Shown one piece after another: positions 54,061 through 62,592 of a stretch of 64,000 bases of DNA. Made by a program: the position numbers and the translations under genes. How positions within the stretch are numbered: position 1 is the first letter of the stretch; each line of letters starts with the position of its first letter. The notes under the pieces are model-generated. The model did no database searches and was not told the DNA's origin. It saw nothing but the letters and a program-made list of their open reading frames with translations. The DNA is from Thiodiazotropha sp040506705 (lineage in GTDB: Bacteria > Pseudomonadota > Gammaproteobacteria > Chromatiales > Chromatiaceae): contig JBEVWG010000046.1 in NCBI GenBank assembly GCA_040506705.1, positions 1 through 64,000 of the forward strand, in the 5' to 3' direction.

Positions 54061-54690
54061 TCATGCCGGAGTGGTCATCCTTGTACCGCTTGAACGACAG
54101 CTCTGGATCTGTCGAGACCATGCCTCTTGTCTGCTACTGTTTAGTCCATGATTGGTCTCTTCCTGGGAATCGTAGGTTCTTGTCAGACTATCTGCGCGTT
54201 GATCTTGGGCCCCCATTACCCTGCGCACTGCACGAACCAACCTGTTACGGGAGCTTTCTCTCAACGCTCTGATTTCATTGACCATGTCCCGATAACAGAG
54301 ACCAACAATGTCATAATGTCCCTGTTCATGATTCAATAATTCACTGCTCTTTGCTGACGTAACAACCCATGTATTACCGTTGTTCAATACCATGCGAAAC
54401 TCGACATCACCGATTCTGTGTTGACCACCCTCCACCACAAACCTTAAACGGGAGGGACGTAATTGCATAGCGATTGTCGCATCTTCCGATTCGCCCCTTG
54501 GGCGGCTCTGCACCTCCCTGAAGTCATCCCATGTGAGTTGTCTTGGCCAACCGGATAGACTCGGTCCACCCTGAGCGGTCGCACCCCCTCCGGCAGGTTG
54601 TGCAGCTGAGAATCCTGCATGAGGAGTATCTGGATTAGCGCCACTGGCTACAGGACGGTTTATTCGTGCTGGTGAGGGTGATTCACACAT
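54061..54690 (-). CDS. DUF922 putative zinc metallopeptidase
   Basis: 209 residues. C-terminal DUF922-type domain with a zinc motif HEQGH in LLNHEQGHYDIVGL (HExxH), preceded by WVVTSAKSSELL and by WPRQLTWDDFREVQSRP, the family's N-terminal strand-helix. The first 60 residues are Pro/Gly/Ala-rich and disordered. There is no signal peptide. It is the last gene of the leftward vgrG operon, where cargo effectors often lie, so a T6SS effector role is possible. ATG at 54690 has AGAGGAT upstream, inside the end of the small membrane protein gene. Confidence 0.8.
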   Translation of the reverse strand: MCESPSPARINRPVASGANPDTPHAGFSAAQPAGGGATAQGGPSLSGWPRQLTWDDFREVQSRPRGESEDATIAMQLRPSRLRFVVEGGQHRIGDVEFRMVLNNGNTWVVTSAKSSELLNHEQGHYDIVGLCYRDMVNEIRALRESSRNRLVRAVRRVMGAQDQRADSLTRTYDSQEETNHGLNSSRQEAWSRQIQSCRSSGTRMTTPA

Positions 54691-54698
54691 AAAATCCT

Positions 54699-54869
54699 CT
54701 AGAGATAGATAAACAGAAACAGACTGACTAAAAACATAATCCCGGCAACCCTGAGACGGGCCTTGACAGCTGGGTGGCTCCACGCCTGATATTGCTTAAA
54801 ACTGTTTAATGCCAGAATTCCATTGAGTGTTGCCAATCCAAGAATTATCAGAGGTATCCAGAACGTCAT
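54699..54869 (-). CDS. Small membrane protein in the vgrG operon
   Basis: 56-residue protein, two hydrophobic helices (FWIPLIILGLATLNGILAL and IMFLVSLFLFIYL) separated by a basic loop with SHPAVKARLR. GGGGGTG precedes the ATG. It lies between the TIGR02270 gene (12 bp) and the DUF922 gene (stop overlaps that gene's ribosome-binding site), so it is part of the transcript. It might be an immunity-like or accessory factor for the DUF922 protein; no family recognised. Confidence 0.75.
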   Translation of the reverse strand: MTFWIPLIILGLATLNGILALNSFKQYQAWSHPAVKARLRVAGIMFLVSLFLFIYL

Positions 54870-54881
54870 AGCACACCCCCG

Positions 54882-56117
54882 TTAACCAAGAAGTTCAGAC
54901 TGGCGTTGCGCTGTGGCAGAGGTATTGAACAGAGGCTGCTGCTGATCAAACATAGCCAACTCCATTGCAGCGGCCTGGCGCTGTCTTTGGAAACCATCCT
55001 GCAGTATCTGAAGACACTGCCCCCGCTTTACTGATTTCCCACACAGTCTCCGAACCCCAGTTGGAAACTCAGCCTGATTTACACTCCACCACTGCATGAG
55101 CTTTTGAATATCCGGCCATGGCAGATCCTCATCCTGATCGAGGTCAACTTCTTCATCTTCAGGATTCTCTGTCGGACCCGCCTGAAAATCTTCAGGCGGC
55201 TCCGATTCCAGATCATGGAAGGCAAGGTCCAAGCCAGTAATCTGACTGCATGCTTCTCCAGCCAACCGAGCCAGTTCCTGGGTATTCATTTTTTCGATCA
55301 ACCAGGGAACTGATGCCGAGTCACCAAAATAGCCACTTGCCTGTACCACCGCCCTTTCAACTGTCTGGTTTTGGCTCAGTCTTCTCAACAGTGATACTGC
55401 TGAGGCATTATCCATGCGACGCATAAGCAGTTCGAGTGCGGGTTGCAGAAACTTCGAATCCGCTTCTGCAAAACTAACCAGCTGCTCAGTAGCAGCTTCA
55501 TCTCCCATCATTGAGCCAGACCAGGCTGACCAGAAACGACAGGCTTGATCCTCCTCATGCATATGCTCACGCAGTGCTTGGTCCATCCCCTGGCGCCTGA
55601 TCTCACCAATCGATCGCAGTGCACGAGCTCTTACACCAGCCTCATCATCATCCAATGCCTTGATCAGATAAGCACCACAATCAACCCGTTGTATCGCACA
55701 TGCACTTAGACCTATTAGCCTCAACAGTGGTGTATCAGATTTTAACCAGTTGACGACATGTCCTTGTAATTTGGATTTTTCTACCCAACCGAGTGCTGAG
55801 ATCAATCCTCGAGTGGTCGCCGGTTCCCCATGAACCACCTCCAGAACCTTCTCCAAACCATCAACCAGGCCACCATCGAGTGCAACATATGCCGCTGTAA
55901 AGACCTCACCACTTTCTGCATGATTCAGCTGAGCTTCACAATGAATCCAGCCAGCCTCCCCCGCCACACGTAATCCATCAAGATGGGCATCGATACGGGA
56001 CTCGAGCTCTGACAGGTCACTCAGTTGATAGTGGGGGGCTGATACCGCTGAGTCTCTGAGCAACCATAGGAACGCTGCCTCTTCGGCATGTTGAGAGACG
56101 ATGTTGTCGAGAATCAT
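54882..56117 (-). CDS. TIGR02270 family T6SS-associated HEAT-like protein
   Basis: 411 residues matching the TIGR02270 family found next to vgrG. N-terminus NIVSQHAEEAAFLWLLRD, AHLDGLRVAGE, then repeated helical HEAT-like units (SALGWVEKS, DDDEAGVRARALRSIGEI), and an acidic stretch near residue 330 (EDEEVDLDQDED). Function unknown, perhaps assembly or loading of the spike or effector. The start is put at ATG 56117 because family proteins begin near that sequence; the longer frame from 56174 overlaps the DUF6484 gene. Confidence 0.85.
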   Translation of the reverse strand: MILDNIVSQHAEEAAFLWLLRDSAVSAPHYQLSDLSELESRIDAHLDGLRVAGEAGWIHCEAQLNHAESGEVFTAAYVALDGGLVDGLEKVLEVVHGEPATTRGLISALGWVEKSKLQGHVVNWLKSDTPLLRLIGLSACAIQRVDCGAYLIKALDDDEAGVRARALRSIGEIRRQGMDQALREHMHEEDQACRFWSAWSGSMMGDEAATEQLVSFAEADSKFLQPALELLMRRMDNASAVSLLRRLSQNQTVERAVVQASGYFGDSASVPWLIEKMNTQELARLAGEACSQITGLDLAFHDLESEPPEDFQAGPTENPEDEEVDLDQDEDLPWPDIQKLMQWWSVNQAEFPTGVRRLCGKSVKRGQCLQILQDGFQRQRQAAAMELAMFDQQQPLFNTSATAQRQSELLG

Positions 56118-56151
56118 AATAGAGCGTTGACCTGTTGATCTCTGGTGGACT

Positions 56152-56622
56152 TCAATTGATCTGAACCGACCCACCCTTTATTCGATTTACACCAGAGGAA
56201 CGACTGAATATTGATGCACCCCTCAGTATGATTTTCCCCGCCTTGGTCAAGGTAATACTTGCTTTACCACACTTCAGAACAATCTCACGATCAGCTGAAA
56301 AAACCAATTTCTCTCCATCGAGTTCTGCACTCGAAGTTTGGAGTTTGTCTCCGATTGGACGTGGGTGCTGCAGTCTTCCGATGATAATCGGACATTGTGG
56401 ATTGCCATTTTCGAATAACAGAGCCACTTCCTTTCCCAGATCATCCTCTGAAAAATTAAGGGTTGTCTTGGCTCTGACGCAATCTTCATGTGGATTTCCA
56501 GGAAAGGCAACCAGCGGATAGTTGTCTCGATCAAGGCCGACCAACACACCAATCACCACCCCATCCAGTAACTGAGGTTGCTCAATATTGCCATCTACTT
56601 TATCAATCTTTGAGTCGTTCAC
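56152..56622 (-). CDS. DUF6484-type spike-like protein
   Basis: 156 residues. N-terminal OB-like half (GVVIGVLVGLDRD, then ALLFENGNPQCPIIIGRL) followed by a beta-helix-like tail (LKCGKASITLTKAGKIILRG) that closely resembles the end of the adjacent VgrG (IKTGKASITMKKDGTISIEG). It could be a short spike extension or adapter between VgrG and cargo. GTG at 56622 is chosen because GGAGAACTAAG lies just upstream; an ATG at 56655 is weaker. Confidence 0.75.
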   Translation of the reverse strand: MNDSKIDKVDGNIEQPQLLDGVVIGVLVGLDRDNYPLVAFPGNPHEDCVRAKTTLNFSEDDLGKEVALLFENGNPQCPIIIGRLQHPRPIGDKLQTSSAELDGEKLVFSADREIVLKCGKASITLTKAGKIILRGASIFSRSSGVNRIKGGSVQIN

Positions 56623-56659
56623 ACTTAGTTCTCCACACCATGCATGGCTGCGCAATAGT

Positions 56660-58822
56660 TCAATTCTGCAGAATCTTCTTACCCTTCATAATTACATTCT
56701 TGCTCGCCTTAACATTAATCACACCGGAACCTTTCACCGTAATATTCTTACCTTCTATGGAGATGGTGCCATCCTTCTTCATGGTAATCGAAGCCTTACC
56801 TGTTTTAATCACCACCGAGTCGCCGGCATCAATCACCAGGTTTTTACCTACCGAAAGATTATCATCTTTACCGATAGCCGCTGATCTGTTTTCACCAATG
56901 CTGACACTGCAGTCTTTGCCAATTGCCTCTGACAGATTCGCTGCAACTTGCATCGCCTTTGAGGCACCTACGGTTTGGTTCATTCCGGCACCAACAGTGA
57001 CTTGAAGTCCGGCGCCAACGGTAAGCGCTTTAGCTGCTCCGATGGTCTCAATCTTATTGATACCAACAGTCTCACTCTTGTTACTGCCGATATTTACAGT
57101 GCGATTGCTGCCAATGGATACAGTTTCATTACTGCCCACCTGCTCTGTTCGGTTTACACCGATAGAGATAGTTTCATTGTTTCCAACTGTCTCTGTGCGG
57201 TCATTGCCTATGCTGATGGTTTCATCATTCCCAACGTTTTCGCTTCGGTCATGGCCAACACTGGTGGTCTCGTCATTTTCAACCACATTATCCTGGTTTT
57301 TCTCCGCGTGAATGTAGAGCTGCTCATTACCCTTCTTGTCTTCAAAGCGTAGCTCATTGAAATTCTCGCCTGATCCCCCCTTACTGCTGCGACTTTTAAT
57401 GCCACTTTGGGTCATATTCTCAGGTAAGGCATAGGGGGGCATTTGATCATCATTGTAGACACGCCCGGTTACGATCGGACGATCTGGATCACCTTCGAGA
57501 AAGTCAACCACCACTTCCTGCCCGATGCGTGGGATGTGCATGGCGCCCCAGTTCTTGCCAGCCCACACCTGGGCAACCCTCACCCAGCAGGAGCTGTTCT
57601 CATCACTTGCGCCATAGCGATCCCAATGAAACTGCAACTTCACACGACCATACTCATCGGTATAGATCTCTTCGCCTGCCTTACCGACCACCACTGCAGT
57701 CTGGGGACCCTGTACTATAGGCTTGGCTGTGGTTCTTACGCTGCGGAAACTCTCCTTGCTGTCACAACATTTAAAATCACAGATATATACGGGGCCTTCT
57801 GCAATCTCAGGAACAGATTCAAACGCGTCAGATTGCAAAATAGAGTTGCTTTCGGTAATCAGATATTCCCGGTTTTGATCACCCCGTGGATGCTCAACCA
57901 TGGTAAACAGTCCACCGCTACAGACACCCCTGGCGATGGCCTCTCCTTCGAGGACTTCATGACCGCTTTGTATCTCTTCTATGCGATGGCGTGCGTAAGT
58001 ATCACCATCACTCGTTTCAGCATACTCGCCAGGATAATCGAAGATCTCGTACTCTGCGTGGGAGTGGCTCCTGGGTAGAGGGGCAATAGCCGCCAGATCC
58101 GATTTTGGCTTGGTAAAATCGTAGTCAGTGTGTGCAAAACTACCCGGTTGCACTGTTTTGGTAAATTTCCAGGCATGGATGTAGTCTTTCCAACGTGTAC
58201 TGCCTTGTTCACTGGGTGGTACATAGGGTATTTCCGCATAGGCCTCAAGCGGACTGTGTGAACTGTAACTATCACATAGAACCAATGTGTGTTTGCCTGA
58301 AACATGGGCAAAATAGTAGTAGATGCCCTCTTGTTCCATCAGGCGACTGAGGAAATTAAAGTCAGTCTCCCTATACTGAACACAATATTCCCATTCCCTG
58401 TAAGTGCCGCTGGTATTATCTTCGAAGTCACTGAATCCGTTGTCTTGAAATACCTCTTTGATAATATCGGGCACCTTTTTGTTTTGAAAGATACGACAGT
58501 CTGAGGTGCGGGTCAGAAACCAAAACCAGGGCCGCAATGTTGCTCGGTAATGGGCGAAAAAGGCGATGTGGCCTATCTGGGTAAATTGGCTGACGAATCC
58601 ATTGAAATATCGCATCCCACCATCCACCAGATCCAACTCGACAGTCATCTGCTTGCCGAGAAGATCGTCGTGGGCGATCTCTTCGTTATCACTCAATAGG
58701 TCAATATTGAATTCAAACAGACGCCCTAGCTCCTCTCTAGCCTCCATACGAAGAATCAAGAGCTCATCTGGACCCAGCGGGGTTTTTATCCGTACCTGCC
58801 GGTTACTCTGTGTAAACGCCAT
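56660..58822 (-). CDS. vgrG: T6SS spike protein VgrG (TssI)
   Basis: Trimeric gp27/gp5-like spike that tips the T6SS tube. 720 residues: gp27-like region (1-370), gp5 OB-fold (about 385-460, GRVKLQFHWDRYG and GDPDRPIVTGRVYN), then a long beta-prism with tandem 'VGxNxTxSIGxNxT' repeats (about 510-690). No C-terminal enzymatic extension; the product ends in a basic KGKKILQN. First gene of the leftward DUF6484-TIGR02270-DUF922 unit. Confidence 0.96.
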   Translation of the reverse strand: MAFTQSNRQVRIKTPLGPDELLILRMEAREELGRLFEFNIDLLSDNEEIAHDDLLGKQMTVELDLVDGGMRYFNGFVSQFTQIGHIAFFAHYRATLRPWFWFLTRTSDCRIFQNKKVPDIIKEVFQDNGFSDFEDNTSGTYREWEYCVQYRETDFNFLSRLMEQEGIYYYFAHVSGKHTLVLCDSYSSHSPLEAYAEIPYVPPSEQGSTRWKDYIHAWKFTKTVQPGSFAHTDYDFTKPKSDLAAIAPLPRSHSHAEYEIFDYPGEYAETSDGDTYARHRIEEIQSGHEVLEGEAIARGVCSGGLFTMVEHPRGDQNREYLITESNSILQSDAFESVPEIAEGPVYICDFKCCDSKESFRSVRTTAKPIVQGPQTAVVVGKAGEEIYTDEYGRVKLQFHWDRYGASDENSSCWVRVAQVWAGKNWGAMHIPRIGQEVVVDFLEGDPDRPIVTGRVYNDDQMPPYALPENMTQSGIKSRSSKGGSGENFNELRFEDKKGNEQLYIHAEKNQDNVVENDETTSVGHDRSENVGNDETISIGNDRTETVGNNETISIGVNRTEQVGSNETVSIGSNRTVNIGSNKSETVGINKIETIGAAKALTVGAGLQVTVGAGMNQTVGASKAMQVAANLSEAIGKDCSVSIGENRSAAIGKDDNLSVGKNLVIDAGDSVVIKTGKASITMKKDGTISIEGKNITVKGSGVINVKASKNVIMKGKKILQN

Positions 58823-58947
58823 TCAAGACTCCTACCCGGTTTAGCTAATCATAGCAAAGAAAAAATCGCTTTCTATTGAACAACTCCTGCACAAGGGTGT
58901 TGTCCATGAGCATCCAACCGGTACAACAAATGATATACCGAGATGGT

Positions 58948-59071
58948 TATTAACCCGGCGACTAAGTATGTCGTCTTCAGCCCAAGGGCACTTCCTGTGG
59001 GCGCGAGCCGCGCCTTAATCAAGGGCAGGCTTGAAACCCTGAAGACCACATACCTAGTCGCCGGGTTAATA
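58948..59071. repeat. 124-bp element with 33-bp imperfect terminal inverted repeats
   Basis: The left arm starts TATTAACCCGGCGACTA (58948) and the right arm ends TAGTCGCCGGGTTAATA (59071); the arms match over about 33 bases with 2 mismatches. The inside is not protein-coding. No clear target duplication. It fills the centre of a 405-bp intergenic gap between vgrG and the TssB/C-like gene. Likely a MITE or a large regulatory stem. Confidence 0.7.
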
Positions 59072-59227
59072 GTAACTATCTGAATTAGAGTATGTGTGTC
59101 AGAGACCCTATGGTCAATGGAATCATTAAGGTACTTTTTCACATGCACAAAATACTTGCTTCACGCTTCTGCTTTGTGACAGGATCAGCTAAGAACCCGG
59201 CAACATGATAAAAAGGATAAAATCGAC

Positions 59228-60628
59228 ATGTCGCAACGGTTGAACTTTTCGATAGAATTGGGAAAACAGAGCGATAACCAGGCTCACAGCAGGCCTGGTG
59301 ATCTACAGTTGACCTTTGTGGTCTTGGGATCTTTTGCTGGCACCCAGGATAGCGGCAACCTCCTCGGCAGTTCAAAAACTGCTTTACGCCGTATAGATCA
59401 GGATAACTATGAATCCTTTTTGAGCCAGTTGAACCCTTCACTGGTGATTGATTTGGCTGGGTGCATGGAGCCACTCATCCTAACCTTCGATAACCTTGAA
59501 GATTTCCATCCTGACCAGCTGTATAAAAAGTTGTCTCTACTGGATATCGCCCCAGACTCAGCAAGCCAAAATCCACAGCCACCAATATCAGATCAGAATC
59601 AGCCATCAGCTGACGACAAAGAGTCGAACCAGCAGACTCTATCCCGACTATTAGGTGAGCGTTCATTGAGCAACACGCCTGGTAGTAGCTCTATTTCTCA
59701 AGGGAAAAGTGCACAAATTGAATCGATAGTCGGGCGATTGGTGAATAGCTCACTGCAGGATAATGTAGATCGGGAGAACGATCAGAATCAAGAACCGTCC
59801 GATCTGCACGAATCTATTCCAGAATTGCTAAGGTCAGTTCTCCATCACCCCGAATTTCAGAGACTGGAATCTCATTGGCGCGGTCTTGATTGGTTACTTC
59901 GCAATCTCGAATTGGATGATCTTGATGAGATCTATGCCCTCAATCTGCGCTCTGAAGATTGGGATATTTATTCCCAACAGGATTTGGATATTGTTCAAAC
60001 AGATTTATATAAGACTCTGCAAGCGCGTTTCGGTGATCGATCATCATCAGAACAGAAGTTTATTCTAATATGCGATAAACAGATCACCCCCTCCTCTAAG
60101 GATCTCCAGCTTTTAGATAGACTGGGTCAGATAGCAGTTTCTCTGGATGCGCAACTCATCGCAGGGGCAGAAGATGAATTCATCCCTTCCGATCAATCTA
60201 AACCGGATGACTTGGATCAATGGATTGCTTTTCAAAATGGGCAGTTTGCTAATCGTGTCAGTCTAGTACTACCGCGACTGCTGTTGCGTTTACCCTATGG
60301 AGCACAGTACGACCCGACAGACGACTTCAGTTTCGAAGAGCTTGCTCAGGAATGGTCATCTACAGAGCTGCTTTGGGGATCTCCATCCTATGCTTTGGCT
60401 GTTGTATTAGCCGCATATAATAGATTGAGTAATCCACAAGAGGCCTCCTCATTGAGCGATTGCCCTGCTTTTGCCTATAGCCTGGATGGTGAGACTCATT
60501 TGCAACCCTGCACTGAACACCTCTTCAGGGAAAAACAGCTTGAAAGAATTCTGCAGCTGGGACTTATCCCTATCATTGGCAGTCGTCGTAGCAATTTGAT
60601 CAAGCTACCCTGGTTCCCGCAGCTTTGA
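59228..60628 (+). CDS. TssB/TssC-like chimeric sheath protein
   Basis: 466-residue protein combining features of both T6SS sheath subunits. Residues 1-110 resemble TssB (LDDFHPDQLYKKLSLLD-type helix compared with DDFSPAAVAKKVDALRQ in tssB), then a polar linker (about 115-190), then a TssC-like part: PEFQRLESHWRGLDWLL, LRLPYGAQYDPTDDFSFEEL. It stops where TssC continues with its C-terminal handle (GLIPIIGSRRSN aligns to GFMPLLHRKNSD). This could be a specialised sheath-end, baseplate or anchoring factor. First gene of the rightward T6SS unit. Confidence 0.75.
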   Translation: MSQRLNFSIELGKQSDNQAHSRPGDLQLTFVVLGSFAGTQDSGNLLGSSKTALRRIDQDNYESFLSQLNPSLVIDLAGCMEPLILTFDNLEDFHPDQLYKKLSLLDIAPDSASQNPQPPISDQNQPSADDKESNQQTLSRLLGERSLSNTPGSSSISQGKSAQIESIVGRLVNSSLQDNVDRENDQNQEPSDLHESIPELLRSVLHHPEFQRLESHWRGLDWLLRNLELDDLDEIYALNLRSEDWDIYSQQDLDIVQTDLYKTLQARFGDRSSSEQKFILICDKQITPSSKDLQLLDRLGQIAVSLDAQLIAGAEDEFIPSDQSKPDDLDQWIAFQNGQFANRVSLVLPRLLLRLPYGAQYDPTDDFSFEELAQEWSSTELLWGSPSYALAVVLAAYNRLSNPQEASSLSDCPAFAYSLDGETHLQPCTEHLFREKQLERILQLGLIPIIGSRRSNLIKLPWFPQL

Positions 60629-60933
60629 CTGCAGCTCAACGAGTTGTAGTGAGGAAACAGAGAATGCACGCCTATATTTCATTGTCATCAGCAGGTGGGA
60701 GGATCACCAATTTCAAATGGTACTATTTCACTACCGTTTACTTATTTATCGTGTAGTATCAAGTACAAGGGTTTTGTGCTAAACCTACTCAATGAAAGGG
60801 TAACAATACAAAACCAGTCCACATAACCAGTTTGTATGTGTTGGGTTATATAACCAGAATAGTATCTGACAGGTATGTATATTTTCAACTTCAACTCAGC
60901 TTCGTTTTTAAAGCTATATTGTTGTATAGCCCT
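60629..60933. other. 305-bp spacer between sheath-like gene and tssA
   Basis: A/T-rich stretch with no gene I can support; a 30-codon frame from 60664 has no features. It probably holds the promoter for tssABC. Confidence 0.5.
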
Positions 60934-61980
60934 ATGGGGGATGCAGGTTTGACCGGAAAACTCGACCTTGAACAACTGCTCAGTGCTGTATCTGAAGAGG
61001 CTCCGGCTGGCCCAGACCTGGAATACGATCCCCTTTTCGGAGAGATGGAACGGGCTGCAGAAGGCAAAGAAGAGCAACAGTTCGGTGATACCATCATCCC
61101 TGCTGAAGAACCGGATTGGCGTGAGCTTAAAAACAAATCACTTCAGGTTATTGGACAAAGTAAAGATCTGCGAGCTGCTATCCATTTAACCCGTGCATTG
61201 ATACATACCGATGGCTTTGAAGGGCTGTCAAATGGATTGGCACTTATAAAAGGTTACTTGGAGAACTATTGGGAGAGTGTTCATCCTCAACTCGATCCTG
61301 ATGACAACAATGATCCCACGATCAGAATCAATACGCTGATTAATATTTGTGATCCCTTTAGCTACCTGTCAGCCATTAACAAGATCCCTGTAGTTGCGTC
61401 AACAGTAATGGGGAAATTCAGCTACCGGGATATTCAGATTGCAAGCGGTAGTCTGCAAGCTTCAGAGAGCGATCAGCAGGAGCTCTCTCTCGACCAGATC
61501 GATGCAGCTTTCCGTGAATCAGCAAATGAAGAGAATCAAAACACCCTGAATCTGATCAATGCAGCATCTGAGACAGTCTCAGCTATAGAAGCACGTCTCA
61601 ATGAACTGGTTGGTATAGATCAGTCCCCCGATCTCAGCGCTCTGGTCAAATTACTGAAACAGATAAGCGATGAAGTCGCCCAACGTTGTGGTCTGGAGTC
61701 CATCACTGATAGTGAGGCGGGTTCAGATGATTCGAGTGATGCCGGTGCAGCACAGATTCAAAAGAGTGCACCCGGCACCATAAGCAGTCGAGATGATGTG
61801 ATCAAGGCGTTGGAGCGCATCACTCAATATTATGAGAAAAACGAACCATCCAGTCCTATACCGCTCCTACTCGACCGGGCGAAGAGACTGGTAAAAATGG
61901 ACTTTTACGAAATTGTTCAGGATCTTGCCCCTGGCGGATCGTCCCATTTCGATTTCCTGTGGAAGCAGGAGGATAGGTAG
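60934..61980 (+). CDS. tssA: T6SS baseplate/cap protein TssA
   Basis: 348 residues with the ImpA N-terminal domain: GPDLEYDPLFGEMERAAEG, EPDWRELKNKSLQVIGQSKDL and HLTRALIHTDGFEGL (about residues 20-90), then a helical middle and a short C-terminal region ALERITQYYEKNEPSSPIPLLLDRAKRL. This is the short-type TssA that helps tube and sheath assembly. The ATG at 60934 is chosen because the longer frame from 60832 has a non-homologous hydrophobic leader; a TTG at 60949 behind GGGGG is an alternative. Confidence 0.93.
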   Translation: MGDAGLTGKLDLEQLLSAVSEEAPAGPDLEYDPLFGEMERAAEGKEEQQFGDTIIPAEEPDWRELKNKSLQVIGQSKDLRAAIHLTRALIHTDGFEGLSNGLALIKGYLENYWESVHPQLDPDDNNDPTIRINTLINICDPFSYLSAINKIPVVASTVMGKFSYRDIQIASGSLQASESDQQELSLDQIDAAFRESANEENQNTLNLINAASETVSAIEARLNELVGIDQSPDLSALVKLLKQISDEVAQRCGLESITDSEAGSDDSSDAGAAQIQKSAPGTISSRDDVIKALERITQYYEKNEPSSPIPLLLDRAKRLVKMDFYEIVQDLAPGGSSHFDFLWKQEDR

Positions 61981-62058
61981 ATCGAGGATTTGGGCATAAG
62001 CCCCACTAAATAAGAACCATACAGATAAGTTACTAAGAATATTATAGAGAGGTAGACC

Positions 62059-62589
62059 GTGGCAAAAGAGAGCAGCCAGAAGTTCGTAGCCCGAAACCGA
62101 GCCCCCAGAGTACAGATAGAGTATGACGTGGAGCTCTACGGCGCTGAAAAACAGATCCAGTTGCCCTTCATTATGGGCGTTATGGCGGACCTCTCGGGTA
62201 AACCCGAAGAGGCACTGCCTCCTGTCGCCGATCGAAAGATGCTTGAAATCGACGTGGATAATTTTGATGAAAGACTCAAAGCCATGAAACCCCGTACTGC
62301 CTTCAGGGTTCCCAACACGCTGACTGGTGAGGGTAATATCAATGTCGATATCACCTTCGAGAATATGGATGACTTCTCTCCAGCAGCAGTTGCCAAAAAA
62401 GTTGATGCACTGCGTCAATTACTCGATGCCCGTACCCAACTCGCTAATCTGTTGACCTACATGGATGGTAAATCAGGTGCTGAAGAGCTGATTGCCAAGG
62501 CGCTGAATGATTCGACGCTGCTCCAATCTCTTGCCTCATCACCCAATCCTGATGGCGCATCGTCAGACGATTCAAAGGCAGAGGAGTAA
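62059..62589 (+). CDS. tssB: T6SS contractile sheath small subunit TssB (VipA)
   Basis: 176 residues, GTG start preceded by GAGAGGTAG. VQIEYDVELYGAEKQIQLPFIMGVMADLSG near the start, then MKPRTAFRVPNTL and MDDFSPAAVAKKVDAL are the family signatures. Pairs with TssC to make the sheath. Three bases separate it from tssC. Confidence 0.97.
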   Translation: MAKESSQKFVARNRAPRVQIEYDVELYGAEKQIQLPFIMGVMADLSGKPEEALPPVADRKMLEIDVDNFDERLKAMKPRTAFRVPNTLTGEGNINVDITFENMDDFSPAAVAKKVDALRQLLDARTQLANLLTYMDGKSGAEELIAKALNDSTLLQSLASSPNPDGASSDDSKAEE

Positions 62590-62592
62590 AAC

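Noticed and set aside
57443..58078. 211-codon frame antisense to vgrG
   Set aside because: Overlaps the well-supported vgrG frame and shows no domain.
60664..60756. 30-codon frame between the sheath-like gene and tssA
   Set aside because: Too short, no supporting features.
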